From the NCBI GenBank assembly GCA_963730735.1, contig CAVSSX010000012.1, forward strand, positions 1-64,000: a DNA stretch of 64,000 bases, read 5' to 3'. Positions 17,240-26,059 of the stretch are shown piece after piece (the first letter of the stretch is position 1; the number at the start of each line of letters is the position of its first letter). The notes beneath the pieces are model-generated. The model searched no databases, had not been told where the DNA came from, and saw only the letters and a program-made list of their open reading frames with translations. The DNA is from CAVSSX01 sp963730735 (lineage in GTDB: Bacteria > Actinomycetota > Acidimicrobiia > Acidimicrobiales > RAAP-2). The position numbers and the translations under genes were made by a program.

Positions 17240-18541
17240 TCAGTCCTCGGCGCCGGGATCGGACGGGGGGCCGGTGTGCTCGATCAGGACCCGTGACGTC
17301 CGGCGGCCCTCGACCCGCTGGGCCACCAGCCGGAAGCCGTCGACCTCGACCACCTCGCCCTCCTCGGGGACGCCGCCGGCCAGGTCGAGGACCAGGCCCC
17401 CGACCGTGTCCCACGTCCCCTGGGGCAGCTCGGCCCCGAGCAGCTCGCTGGCGTCGTCCACCGACATCAGGCCGTTGACGACCACGCTGCCGTCGGCGTT
17501 GCGTTCGACGACCGGTTCCTCCTCGTCGAACTCGTCGACGATCTCGCCGACCAGCTCCTCGATGAGGTCCTCCAGGGTGACCAGCCCGGCCGTCCCGCCG
17601 TACTCGTCGACCACGATCGACAGGTGCGACTTCTGGTCCTGCATCTCGCGCAACAGGGCCGAGAGCCGCTTGGTCTCGGGGACGAAGCTCGCCGGTCGCA
17701 CGTGCTGGCCGACGTCGTCGGTCCCGTGGCCCTCGCGCTCGGCCCGGATCAGGTCCTTGGTGAAGGCGATCCCGAGCACGTCGTCGACGTTGTGCTCGTG
17801 GACCGGCAGGCGGCTGCGGCCGGCGGTCAGCGCCTGGTTCAGGCCGTCGGTGACGGTGAGCCCGGCGTCGAGCGTCTCCATGTCGGGGCGCGGCACCATG
17901 ACCTCCCGGGCCACCGTGTCGCCGAAGTCGATGATCGAGTGGATGAACGCCCGCTCCTCGGGCTCGATGACGTCCTCGTCGTGGGCCACGTCGGCCATGG
18001 CCAGGAGCTCGGACTCGGTGACCGACTGGTCGGCGTCGTCGCTGTCGCCGCTGCGCCCGATGAGCAGGTTGGCGAAGCCGATGAGCACACCCGAGACCAG
18101 GCGCACCGGCGGGAAACGGACGATGCCGGCGACCAGCGGGGCGCTGAACAGCGCGGCCCGCTCGGGGTTGTGCACGGCCCAGTTCTTGGGGACGGCCTCG
18201 AAGAAGACGAAGATCACCACCACTTCGAAGACCGTGCCGATGACGACGCCCCAGGCGCCGAACCAGCTCGACGCCAGCACCCCGACCAGCGTGGCCGAGA
18301 TCAGCTGGCAGATGAGGACCAGCAGGAGCACCGGGTTCAAGAAGCGCTCGGGGTGCTCGACCAATCGGACGAGGGGCCGGGCGCCCCGCCGGTGGTCGTC
18401 GAGCAGGGCCTTGGCCTTGACCCGGCTCATCCGGGTCAGGCTGGTCTCGGCCAGGGCCAGGACGGCCGACACGGCCAGGAGGACCACGATGACGGCCACC
18501 AGCAGCCAGTCCACCGCCTCGAAGCCGTCGGTGGCCAGCAC
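17240..18541 (-). CDS. CNNM/CorC-family transporter-like protein (DUF21 + CBS pair)
   Basis: 433 residues. An N-terminal DUF21 transmembrane domain (LLVAVIVVLLAVSAVLALAE and further segments to about residue 160) is followed by two CBS domains (DTVAREVMVPRPDMETL..., SHLSIVVDEYGGTAGLVTLED) and a C-terminal CorC_HlyC domain (SVVVNGLMSVDDASELLG). Proteins of this family were first called hemolysin-like, but several are linked to Mg2+ or other divalent cation export. The GTG start touches the ybeY stop, so the gene is coupled to ybeY and era. Confidence 0.92.
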   Translation of the reverse strand: MLATDGFEAVDWLLVAVIVVLLAVSAVLALAETSLTRMSRVKAKALLDDHRRGARPLVRLVEHPERFLNPVLLLVLICQLISATLVGVLASSWFGAWGVVIGTVFEVVVIFVFFEAVPKNWAVHNPERAALFSAPLVAGIVRFPPVRLVSGVLIGFANLLIGRSGDSDDADQSVTESELLAMADVAHDEDVIEPEERAFIHSIIDFGDTVAREVMVPRPDMETLDAGLTVTDGLNQALTAGRSRLPVHEHNVDDVLGIAFTKDLIRAEREGHGTDDVGQHVRPASFVPETKRLSALLREMQDQKSHLSIVVDEYGGTAGLVTLEDLIEELVGEIVDEFDEEEPVVERNADGSVVVNGLMSVDDASELLGAELPQGTWDTVGGLVLDLAGGVPEEGEVVEVDGFRLVAQRVEGRRTSRVLIEHTGPPSDPGAED

Positions 18542-19077
18542 TAGGGGCCGTCGGCGGGTCGGGGGGGCCGGCCGGCCGGGGTCGCCGGGTTGAAGCGGGC
18601 CAGCAGCCGGCGCTCGAGCGCCTCCATGCGCTCGGCCTCGGCCTCCACCTGGTGGTCCATGCCGAGCAGGTGCAGGAGCCCGTGGACGACCAGGAGGGCC
18701 ACCTCGTCCTCGTAGGTCACCCCGTGCACGACGGCGTTGCGGGCGGCCACCGCCGGGCAGACGACGACGTCGCCCAACAGGGTCAGCGGCTCGTCCTCGG
18801 GCTCGGTGCCCGGACCGCTCCCGCCGAGGTCGGGCGACCGGCCCCCGGGCACCGGGTCGTCCTCGATCGGGAAGGACAGGACGTCGGTCGGACCCTCGTG
18901 GCCGAGGAACTGCTGGTTCAGGGCGGCGATCGACGGCTCATCGACGAACAGCAGCGAGACCTCGGCCTCGCCCCGCACCCCCTGGGCGTCGAGGACGGCC
19001 CGGGCCAGCGCCGCCCAACGCTCCAGCTCGACCGCCTCGGAGGACTGCTCGTCGGCGGCGTAGACGTCAATGGGCAT
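18541..19077 (-). CDS. ybeY: Endoribonuclease YbeY (rRNA maturation)
   Basis: 178 residues. Metal-dependent RNase needed for 16S rRNA 3' processing and ribosome quality control. The metal site HGLLHLLGMDH (H132, H136, H142) is complete, preceded by the conserved GPTDVLSFP. A Gly/Pro-rich stretch of about 20 residues between GPTDVLSFP and GDVVVCP is longer than in many homologues. The start lies 11 bp inside the phoH 3' end, the usual actinobacterial arrangement. Confidence 0.94.
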   Translation of the reverse strand: MPIDVYAADEQSSEAVELERWAALARAVLDAQGVRGEAEVSLLFVDEPSIAALNQQFLGHEGPTDVLSFPIEDDPVPGGRSPDLGGSGPGTEPEDEPLTLLGDVVVCPAVAARNAVVHGVTYEDEVALLVVHGLLHLLGMDHQVEAEAERMEALERRLLARFNPATPAGRPPRPADGP

Positions 19078-20089
19078 GGTCGGTCGGCCCGGCCGACGGT
19101 TCGCCGCCTTCGGCGACCTCGTAGGCGTCGACGATGTCGGCCACGATCTTGTGGCGCACGACGTCGCGCCGGGTGAGGTGGACGAACTCGATCCCCTCGA
19201 CCCCGCTCAGGATCCGCTCGAGGCCGACCAGGCCCGAACGCCCGCCCTGGACGTCGATCTGGGTGACGTCGCCGGTGACCACGCACTTGGACCCGAAGCC
19301 GATCCGGGTGAGGAACATCTTCATCTGCTCGGGCGTCGTGTTCTGCGCCTCGTCCAGGATGATGAACGACGAGTTCAGCGTGCGGCCCCGCATGAAGGCC
19401 AGCGGGGCCACCTCGATGGTGCCGCGGTCGAGGAGCCGCTGGGCACCCTCGGGCTCCAAGAGGTCGTAGAGGGCGTCGTAGAGCGGGCGCAGGTAGGGAT
19501 CGACCTTGGCCATCAGGTCACCGGGCAGGAACCCCAGCCGCTCGCCGGCCTCGACCGCCGGGCGGGTCAGGATGATCCGACTGACCTGGCGGGACTGCAG
19601 GGCCTGGACCGCCTGGGCCACGGCCAGGTACGACTTCCCGGTCCCGGCCGGGCCGATCCCGAAGGTGATCGTGCTCTGGCGGATGGCGTCGGTGTAGCGC
19701 TTCTGGCCGGCGGTGTTGGGGCGGACGGTCCGGCCCTTGGCCCCCCGCACCACCTCGGCGTTCAGGACCTCGGAGGGCCGCATGTCCTCCCGGACCATGT
19801 CGATCGTCCGGGCCAGCTTGACCGAGTCGAGGCCCTGCCCCGACTCGAGGACCAGCACCAGCTCGTCGAACAACCGGGCGACCCGCTCGGCCTCGGGTCC
19901 GTCGACGGTGATGAGGTTGCCCTGGACGGCGATCCGGGTGTTGGGGAACGCCGCCTCGACCAGTCGGAGCAGCTCGTCGCGCTGGCCGAGCAGGCCGGCC
20001 ATCAGGTGGTTGTGCGGGACCAGGGTCTCGGCCCGCTCGGGGCTCGTCCCGGTGGCCCACACCCGGGCACCGCTGTCGGTGCCGCTCAC
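19067..20089 (-). CDS. phoH: PhoH-like ATPase
   Basis: 340 residues. It has a P-loop ATPase of the PhoH family with Walker A GPAGTGKSYLAVA, the ILTRPAVEAGERLGFLPGD block, Walker B FIILDEAQNTTPEQMKMFL and VTGDVTQIDV. The first 100 residues match the N-terminal region of the long PhoH type. Its role is inferred to be in RNA metabolism because it is so regularly coupled to ybeY. The GTG start overlaps the HIT gene stop. Confidence 0.93.
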   Translation of the reverse strand: MSGTDSGARVWATGTSPERAETLVPHNHLMAGLLGQRDELLRLVEAAFPNTRIAVQGNLITVDGPEAERVARLFDELVLVLESGQGLDSVKLARTIDMVREDMRPSEVLNAEVVRGAKGRTVRPNTAGQKRYTDAIRQSTITFGIGPAGTGKSYLAVAQAVQALQSRQVSRIILTRPAVEAGERLGFLPGDLMAKVDPYLRPLYDALYDLLEPEGAQRLLDRGTIEVAPLAFMRGRTLNSSFIILDEAQNTTPEQMKMFLTRIGFGSKCVVTGDVTQIDVQGGRSGLVGLERILSGVEGIEFVHLTRRDVVRHKIVADIVDAYEVAEGGEPSAGPTDHAH

Positions 20090-20454
20090 CCGGGGGGCCA
20101 GTCCAGGGTCCGTCCGCCGACCACGTGCAGGTGCAGGTGGGGAACGGAGTTGAGGGCGTCGGGGCCCACGTTGAAGATCAACCGGTAGCCGTGGTCGGGC
20201 AGGCCGATGCCCTCGTCCTCGGCCACCTGGCGGGCCGAGGCCAGCATGGCCGCCAGCACCTCGCCGTCCGTCGCCTCGATGACGCCGGCGTTCTCGATGT
20301 GGCGACGGGGCACCACCAGGACGTGGACCGGCGCGGTCGGGTTCAGGTCACGGAAGGCCACCGTGAGGTCCGAGGTGTGCACGATGGTCGCCGGCACCTC
20401 GCCGGCCACGATCCCGCAGAAGAGGCAACCGTCCAGGCGGTCGGCGGCGCTCAC
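20086..20454 (-). CDS. HIT family nucleotide-binding protein
   Basis: 122 residues. Histidine-triad hydrolase of the HINT branch: CLFCGI near the N terminus (Cys pair found in many HINT proteins), FRDLNPTAPVHVLVVPR in the middle and the active-site triad VPHLHLHVVGG near the end. HINT proteins hydrolyse nucleoside phosphoramidates such as AMP-lysine. It starts with GTG overlapping the stop of the small HTH gene and is coupled to phoH downstream. Confidence 0.94.
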   Translation of the reverse strand: MSAADRLDGCLFCGIVAGEVPATIVHTSDLTVAFRDLNPTAPVHVLVVPRRHIENAGVIEATDGEVLAAMLASARQVAEDEGIGLPDHGYRLIFNVGPDALNSVPHLHLHVVGGRTLDWPPG

Positions 20455-20696
20455 CCGTCCACCTCGGCGCCGTCGTCGCCCGGTTTGCGGGCCGGGTACA
20501 GGTGCTCGAGGGAGCCGGGGGCGATGCGGCAGGCGTCGATGTAGCGGTCGATGTCGGACTCCTTCACTCGGATCACGCGACCGAACTTATAGGCCACCAG
20601 GTCGCCTTCGTCGATGAAGCGGTACAGGGTCCGCAGGGTCATGCCCAGGCGGGCCGCCGCCTCCTTCGTGCTGAGCCACGTGACGTCCTCGGCCAT
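20451..20696 (-). CDS. Small helix-turn-helix protein, excisionase/MerR-like
   Basis: 81 residues. The core WLSTKEAAARLGMTLRTLYR...FGRVIRVKESDIDRYID is the winged HTH of the excisionase family (HTH_17), known from phage Xis proteins but also from chromosomal regulators such as BldC. The acidic C-terminal tail has no domain. It overlaps rsmE by 1 bp (TGATG) and the HIT gene by 4 bp, so it is a resident operon member and not a prophage fragment; no integrase is near. Its target is unknown. It could regulate its own dnaJ-rsmE operon. Confidence 0.85.
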   Translation of the reverse strand: MAEDVTWLSTKEAAARLGMTLRTLYRFIDEGDLVAYKFGRVIRVKESDIDRYIDACRIAPGSLEHLYPARKPGDDGAEVDG

Positions 20697-21526
20697 CAGT
20701 CCGAGTCTCGCGCCCCGGCCGGGCCGCCCCGACCGTCGGGGCCCACCGGGGCCACCACGCCGTGGCGCAGCGCCGCCAGCAGGACGGCGGCGCCCACCGT
20801 CGCCGTCTCGGCCCGCAGCACCTGGGGACCGAGGCCGACCGTCGGCAGCCCGACCTGGCGCTCGGCCTCGCTCCACCCGCCCTCGGGTCCGATCACGACG
20901 GTGGGTCGCCCGAGCGACACCGGTCCCCCGCCCGGCTCGGCCAGGGCCGCCGCCGACCCCTCGGCCGACGCCGCCCAGCGGTCGAAGGGCTGGACCTCGT
21001 GGATCCGGGGCAGCCAGGCCCGTCGGCACTGGGCCGCCGCCTCTCGGGCCACCCGTTCCAGGCGGACGAGGGCCCGGCCCGAGCGCTCCCCCTCCCAGCG
21101 CACCACCGAGCGGGCCGAGGCCAGCGGCCAGATCTCGTCGATCCCGAGCTCGGTCAGCTTCTGGACCACCCACTCGGGCCGGTCGCCCTTCACCGGCACG
21201 AAGGCGATGCCGAGCACCGGCGACGGTCTCGGCTCGACGGTCACCGGGCCGAGGCGGCGCACGATGGCCTCCGGGGACGGGCCCCCGACGTACTCGGTGA
21301 CGGCCCAGGCCCCGCGCCCGTCGCTCACCGCCACCTCCTCGCCGGCCCGCAGGCGCAGGACCCGCTGGAGGTGGTGGACGTCCTCGTCCGAGACGATCGG
21401 AGCGGCCGGATCCTCGACGAACACCTGGGCGGCGCTGGCACCCCGACGGGCGACGCCGTCGGCCGCCGGGGAGGACACGCCGTCTCCCGGCGTCGGCCGG
21501 GGCGGCCCGTCGGGGCGCTCAGCCAA
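20696..21526 (-). CDS. rsmE: 16S rRNA m3U1498 methyltransferase RsmE
   Basis: 276 residues. SPOUT-family methyltransferase that methylates U1498 of 16S rRNA. It has the N-terminal PUA-like part (FVEDPAAPIVSDEDVHHLQRVLRL) and the C-terminal knot with KGDRPEWVVQKLTELGI, VVIGPEGGWSEAE, VGLGPQVLRAETA. The first 33 residues are an unconserved extension. The frame begins with TTG, placed 8 bp inside the reconstructed dnaJ 3' end; this coupled arrangement favours the TTG start. Confidence 0.92.
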   Translation of the reverse strand: MAERPDGPPRPTPGDGVSSPAADGVARRGASAAQVFVEDPAAPIVSDEDVHHLQRVLRLRAGEEVAVSDGRGAWAVTEYVGGPSPEAIVRRLGPVTVEPRPSPVLGIAFVPVKGDRPEWVVQKLTELGIDEIWPLASARSVVRWEGERSGRALVRLERVAREAAAQCRRAWLPRIHEVQPFDRWAASAEGSAAALAEPGGGPVSLGRPTVVIGPEGGWSEAERQVGLPTVGLGPQVLRAETATVGAAVLLAALRHGVVAPVGPDGRGGPAGARDSD

Positions 21527-22644
21527 AGGCCGACCGGATGCCGCGACAGCATCCCGTCGCCGGCACCCTCGTCGATGGCCTCGCCCCGCTCCTGGGCCAG
21601 CTGGCGCAGGAGCTCCTGCTGCTTGGCGGTGAGGTCGGTCGGGGTGTCGACCACGACGTGGACGAACAGGTCACCCCGGCCCCGGCCCCGGAGATGGGTC
21701 ACCCCGGCGCCCTTCAGACGCACCACGTGCCCGCTCTGGGTGCCCGGGCTCACCGCCACCTGGCGGACGTCCTCGAGGGTGGCCACCTCGGCGTGGCCGC
21801 CCAGCGCCGCCTGGGCCGTCGAGACGTGGACCGTGGTGTGCAGGTCGTCGCCCTCGCGCTCGAAACGCTCGTCCTGGGTCACCGTCAGGTGGACGAACAA
21901 CGACCCGTTGGGGCCGCCCCGGGGCCCGGCCGGACCCCGGTCGGCCAGGCGCAGGGTCGAGCCGTGCTCGACCCCGGCCGGCACCTCGACGGCGAAGCTG
22001 CGGTCCTCCAGCCGCCGGCCCTCGCCCCGACAGTCGGGGCACGGGTTCGGGATCACCTCGCCCAGGCCCTGGCAGCGGCCACAGGCCACGGCCGTCACCA
22101 CCTGGCCGAGCAACGATTGGCGGACCCGTCGGAGCTCGCCCGTCCCCTGGCACTCGGGGCAGGCCAGGACCAGGGTCCCGGGCTCGGCCCCCGAGCCGCT
22201 ACAGGTGTCGCAGGTCACCGGCAGGCGCACCGAGAGGTCCTTGCGGTCACCGAAGGCCGCTTCGACCAGGGTCAGGTTGAGCGACACCTCGGCGTCGGCC
22301 CCCGGGACCGGGCCCCGGCGCCGGGGGCGCCCGGCCGAGGCCCCCATCCCGCCGAAGAACGCCTCGAAGAGGTCGCCGATCCCACCCTCGAAGCCGAAGC
22401 CGGCCCCCGGGGCACCGGCGCCCTGCCCGAACACCCCTTCGGGCCCGAACCGGTCGTAGCGGTTGCGGCGCTCGGGGTCCCGCAGGACCTCGTAGGCCAG
22501 CGAGACCTCTTTGAACTTGGCCTCGGCGGCGGCGTCGCCCGGGTTGGCGTCGGGGTGCAGCTCGCGGGCCTTCTTGCGGTAGGCCCGCTTGATCTCGTCG
22601 TCGGTCGCCGCCGGGGAGACCCCGAGCAGCCCGTAGAGGTCCAT
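21519..22644 (-). CDS. dnaJ: Chaperone DnaJ (Hsp40), apparent frameshift at the C terminus
   Basis: Co-chaperone of DnaK. The J domain has YGLLGVSPAATDDEIKRAYR and HPD, then comes a Gly/Phe-rich segment. Four zinc-finger CxxCxGxG-type repeats follow (CDTCSGSG, CPECQGTG, CGRCQGLG, CPDCRGEG), then the substrate-binding C-terminal domains. The last residues should read GMLSRIRSAFG before TGA. An extra base near 21540 shifts the frame and otherwise carries it about 65 residues into the rsmE region. Removing it gives 374 residues and a short overlap with rsmE. Start MDLYGLLGV is 4 bp behind the hrcA stop; an ATG at 22662 is the alternative. Located directly after hrcA, it is under CIRCE/HrcA control. 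Confidence 0.93.
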
Positions 22645-22648
22645 GCCG

Positions 22649-23716
22649 TCAGTTGCGGGCATGGTCACCGCCCAATCGCTGGCCCAGCCGCTCCCCGACC
22701 ACGTGGGCCGCCGCCAGGGCCTGGGGGTAGTCCATGCGGGTCGGTCCGAGCAGGCCGACGGCCCCGGCGTCGCGCCCGTCGACGTACATCGGCGCCACCA
22801 CCACGGCGCACGAGGCCAGGGGCTCGTAGCCGTGCTCGGTCCCGATGGCCACGGACAGCCCCTGGGAGAGCACGTCGCGCAGCAACGACACCACGACCAT
22901 CTGCTGCTCGAGGATGCCGAGCACCGCCCGGACCGTCTCGACGGCGTCGAAGGCCACCGCCACCCGGGACGGCCCGCCGACGAAGACCTGCTCGCCGTCG
23001 TCGTGGCCCGAGAGATCGGCCAGCGCCCGTCCGGCCAGCGCCACCACCGAGTCGGTGCGGGCGTCGCCGGCCCCCGGGACCGGCTCGCGCTGGGCCAGGG
23101 TGCTGCCCTGGAGGTGGGTCTGGAGCCGGGCCGTGGCCGCCAACAGGGTCGACTCGGCGATGTCCTCGTCGAACTCCACCGAGCGCTTCTCGACCGCCCC
23201 GTCGGAGAGGACCACCACCAACAGCGCCAGCCGCGGTCCGAGGCCCACCAGCTGGACCGAGCGCACGGTGGCCAGGTCGTGCGAGGGTCCGACGACCACC
23301 GCCGCGCACGAGGTCAGGTCCGAGAGCAGACCGGAGGCCCGTTCGAGCACCTGCTCCATCTCCCCGTGGACCTGGTCGAAGAAGGTGGTGACCTTGTGGC
23401 GCTGGGCCGGGCCGAGCTTGCCCGGCTCGGCCAGGTGGTCGACGAAGAAGCGGTAGCCCTTGTCGGTCGGGATCCGGCCGGCGCTCGTGTGCGGCTGGAC
23501 CAGGTAGCCCTCGTGCTCGAGGGCGACCATCTCCGAGCGGATGGTGGCCGAGGACACGTTGAAACCGCCCCGGCTGGCCACGTGGGAGGAGCCGACGGGC
23601 TGGGCCGTGCCGATGTACTCGGAGACGACCGCCTCCAAGATGGCCGCCTTCCTCGGGTCGAGGGGCTCGGCGATGCCGCTCGACTCGTCGGCGGGGTGTC
23701 CCTTGGGCGTTGGCAT
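22649..23716 (-). CDS. hrcA: Heat-inducible transcription repressor HrcA
   Basis: 355 residues. Represses heat-shock genes by binding CIRCE. The N-terminal winged helix has DPRKAAILEAVVSEYIGTAQPVGS and VSSATIRSEMVALE, followed by YLVQPHTSAGRIPTDKGYRFFVD, the signature of the family. The C-terminal GAF-like ligand domain ends VGLLGPTRMDYPQALAA. The start MPTPKGHPA is preceded by GGAGAA. A CIRCE element stands 16 nt upstream of the start, so the operon hrcA-dnaJ-rsmE is autoregulated. Confidence 0.96.
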   Translation of the reverse strand: MPTPKGHPADESSGIAEPLDPRKAAILEAVVSEYIGTAQPVGSSHVASRGGFNVSSATIRSEMVALEHEGYLVQPHTSAGRIPTDKGYRFFVDHLAEPGKLGPAQRHKVTTFFDQVHGEMEQVLERASGLLSDLTSCAAVVVGPSHDLATVRSVQLVGLGPRLALLVVVLSDGAVEKRSVEFDEDIAESTLLAATARLQTHLQGSTLAQREPVPGAGDARTDSVVALAGRALADLSGHDDGEQVFVGGPSRVAVAFDAVETVRAVLGILEQQMVVVSLLRDVLSQGLSVAIGTEHGYEPLASCAVVVAPMYVDGRDAGAVGLLGPTRMDYPQALAAAHVVGERLGQRLGGDHARN

Positions 23717-23732
23717 CAGCAGTTCTCCACGG

Positions 23733-23759
23733 TTAGCACTCGATTCTACCGAGTGCCAG
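23733..23759 (-). promoter_or_regulatory. CIRCE operator of hrcA
   Basis: TTAGCACTC (23733-23741), nine-base spacer, GAGTGCCAG (23751-23759). One arm matches the canonical TTAGCACTC-N9-GAGTGCTAA exactly, and the other differs at two of nine positions. On the minus strand the spacer contains TAGAAT, a good -10 hexamer, so HrcA bound here would cover the promoter. Confidence 0.93.
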
Positions 23760-23800
23760 GTCCCGGAGGCACGCACCGGGCGTCCCGGGTCGGCCCATGG

Positions 23801-25613
23801 TCAGTCGTCCAGCCGCAGGGCGGAGATGAAGGCTTCCTGGGGGACCTCGACGCGCCCGATGTTCTTCATCCGCTTCTTCCCCTCCTTCTGGCGGTCGAGC
23901 AGCTTTCGCTTGCGGGAGATATCCCCGCCGTAGCACTTGGCCAAAACGTCCTTGCGCTTGGCCTTGACCGTCTCGCGGGCCACCACCCGACCCCCGATGG
24001 CCGCCTGGATGGGGACGTCGAACAGCTGGCGCGGGATGAGCTCGCGCAGCTTGTCGGTCATCCGGCGACCGTAGGTGTCGGCCACGGCGCGGTGCACGAT
24101 GGTCGAGAAGGCGTCGACCGGCACGTGGTTGATCAGGAGGTCGACCCGGACCAGGTTGGCCGTGGCGTACTCCTCGGGCTCGTAGTCGAGGCTGGCGTAG
24201 CCCTTGGTGCGGCTCTTCAGCTGGTCGAAGAAGTCGACCACCACCTCGGCCAGGGGGATCTTGTAGACCAGCTCGAGCCGCTCCGGCGAGAGGTACTCCA
24301 TGCGGATCATCTCGCCCCGCCGGCTCTGGCAGAGGTCCATGACCGTGCCGGTGTAGTCGGTCGGCGTGAGGATGGTGGCCCGGAGCATCGGCTCGTCGAT
24401 GTGGTCGATCCGGCTGGCCTCGGGCAACTCGGTCGGGTTGTCGACCGTCACCGAGGAACCGTCGGTGAGGAAGGCCCGGTAGGCCACCGACGGGGCGGTG
24501 GCGATCAGGGAGAGGTCGAACTCGCGCTCGAGGCGCTCCCGAACGATCTCCATGTGCAGCAGGCCCAGGAACCCGCACCGGAAGCCGAAGCCCAGGGCCT
24601 TGGAGGACTCGGGCTCGAAGGTGAAGCTGGCGTCGTTGAGCTTCAGCTTGTCGAGGGCGTCGCGCAGGTCGGGCAGCTCGTCGCCGTCGATCGGGTAGAG
24701 CCCGCAGAACACCATGGGCTTGGGGTCCCGGTACCCGGCCAGCGCCTCGGTGGCCGGGTGCACGGCGGTGGTGACCGTCTCGCCCGATCGGGCCTCGCCC
24801 ACCTCCTTGATCCCGGCGATGAGGTAGCCGACCTCACCCGGCCCGAGCTCGCCCACCGGCACGCCGACCGGGGAGCGCATCCCGATCTCCTCGATGTCGT
24901 GGACGGCCCCGGCGTGCATGAACCGCAGGCGGTCGGACTTCTCCATCGTCCCGTCCACGATCCGCACCGAGCTGACCACTCCCCGGTACTGGTCGTAGGA
25001 GGAGTCGAAGATGAGGGCCCGCAGCGGGGCGCTGCGGTCGCCCGTCGGCGGCGGGATCCGCTCGATGACGGCGTCGAGGAGGGCCCCCACGCCGTCGCCC
25101 GTCTTGGCCGAGATGTGCAGGATGTCCTTGGCCGGGAGCCCGAGCACCTTCTCGATCTCGGCCGCGTAGCGCTCGGGGTCGGCCGCCGGCAGGTCGATCT
25201 TGTTCAGCACGGCCACGATCTCGAGGTCGTGCTCGAGGGCCTGGTAGCAGTTGGCCAGCGTCTGGGCCTGGATGCCCTGCGAGGCGTCGACCAGCAGCAC
25301 GGCCCCCTCGCAGGCGGCCAGCGACCGGCTCACCTCGTAGCCGAAGTCCACGTGGCCCGGGCGTGTCGATCAGGTGCAGGACGTGGTCGTGGTAGCCGAC
25401 CCGGACGTTCTGGGCCTTGATGGTGATGCCCCGCTCCCGCTCGATGTCCATCGAGTCGAGGTACTGCTCGCGCATGAGGCGCGGGTCGACGGCCCCGGTG
25501 ATCTCGAGGATACGGTCCGACAGGGTCGACTTGCCGTGGTCGACGTGGCTGATGATCGAGAAGTTCCGGATCCGGTCGATGGCCAGCGGAGAGGCGTGGA
25601 GGTCGAGGGGCAC
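23801..25613 (-). CDS. lepA: Elongation factor 4 (LepA), apparent frameshift
   Basis: Translational GTPase that acts on stalled or mis-translocated ribosomes. G1 is SHVDHGKSTLSDRI, G2 MDIERERGITIKAQ, then LIDTPG...HVDFGYEVSRSLAACEGA with G4 NKIDLP; the C-terminal LepA-specific domain has PKSMVF-like and KGYASLDYE blocks. The frame breaks between DTPG and HVDF, where CCC at 25356-25358 has one extra base. Correcting it gives 603 residues, the normal length. The GTG start (VPLDLHASPLA) has TACGAT 9 nt upstream, compatible with a leaderless mRNA. Confidence 0.95.
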
Positions 25614-25785
25614 GGTCCGACGATCGTACCGGCCCCGACCGCCGGTCCGACCCGAGCGTCCGACCCGAGCGGCCGGCCCGCGCACACGGGCCGGCCAGGC
25701 CCCGCCGCTGCTACCATGACTCCTCGCTCCGGCCGGGCGACCCGCTCGCCCCCGGACACCGACGTCGAACGCACGAGGACCTCAC

Positions 25786-26055
25786 GTGGCCAACATCAAG
25801 AGCCAGATCAAGCGCAACCGCCAGAACGAGAAGCGGCGCGTCCGGAACAAGTCGGTGCGCTCCGAGCTGCGGACCCGCACCAAGCAGGCCGTGGCCTCGG
25901 CCGAGCAGGGCGCCGAGCTGTCGGCCGAGCACCTGCGGCTGGCCGTCAAGCGGATCGACAAGGCGGCGGCCGCCGGGGTCATCCACAAGAACCAGGCGGC
26001 CAACCGCAAGTCGCGCCTGATGCGGCGGGTCGCCGCCCTCGAAGCGGCCGAGTAG
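25786..26055 (+). CDS. rpsT: 30S ribosomal protein S20
   Basis: 89 residues, rich in Lys/Arg and helical. NIKSQIKRNRQNEKRRVRNK at the start and GVIHKNQAANRKSRLMRRV at the end are diagnostic. It binds the 5' domain of 16S rRNA. GTG start, preceded by a GAGGA ribosome-binding site. A TACCAT at 25712-25717 could be its -10 box. The position opposite holA, in tail-to-tail orientation, is conserved in many bacteria. Confidence 0.96.
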   Translation: MANIKSQIKRNRQNEKRRVRNKSVRSELRTRTKQAVASAEQGAELSAEHLRLAVKRIDKAAAAGVIHKNQAANRKSRLMRRVAALEAAE

Positions 26056-26059
26056 CTCC

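Noticed and set aside
20451..20696. Prophage remnant suggested by the excisionase-like HTH
   Set aside because: No integrase, attachment site or other phage gene is near, and the gene is coupled on both sides to housekeeping genes.
22643..25420. A 925-residue plus-strand frame opposite hrcA and lepA
   Set aside because: It crosses two certain genes and the CIRCE element and has no recognisable domain.
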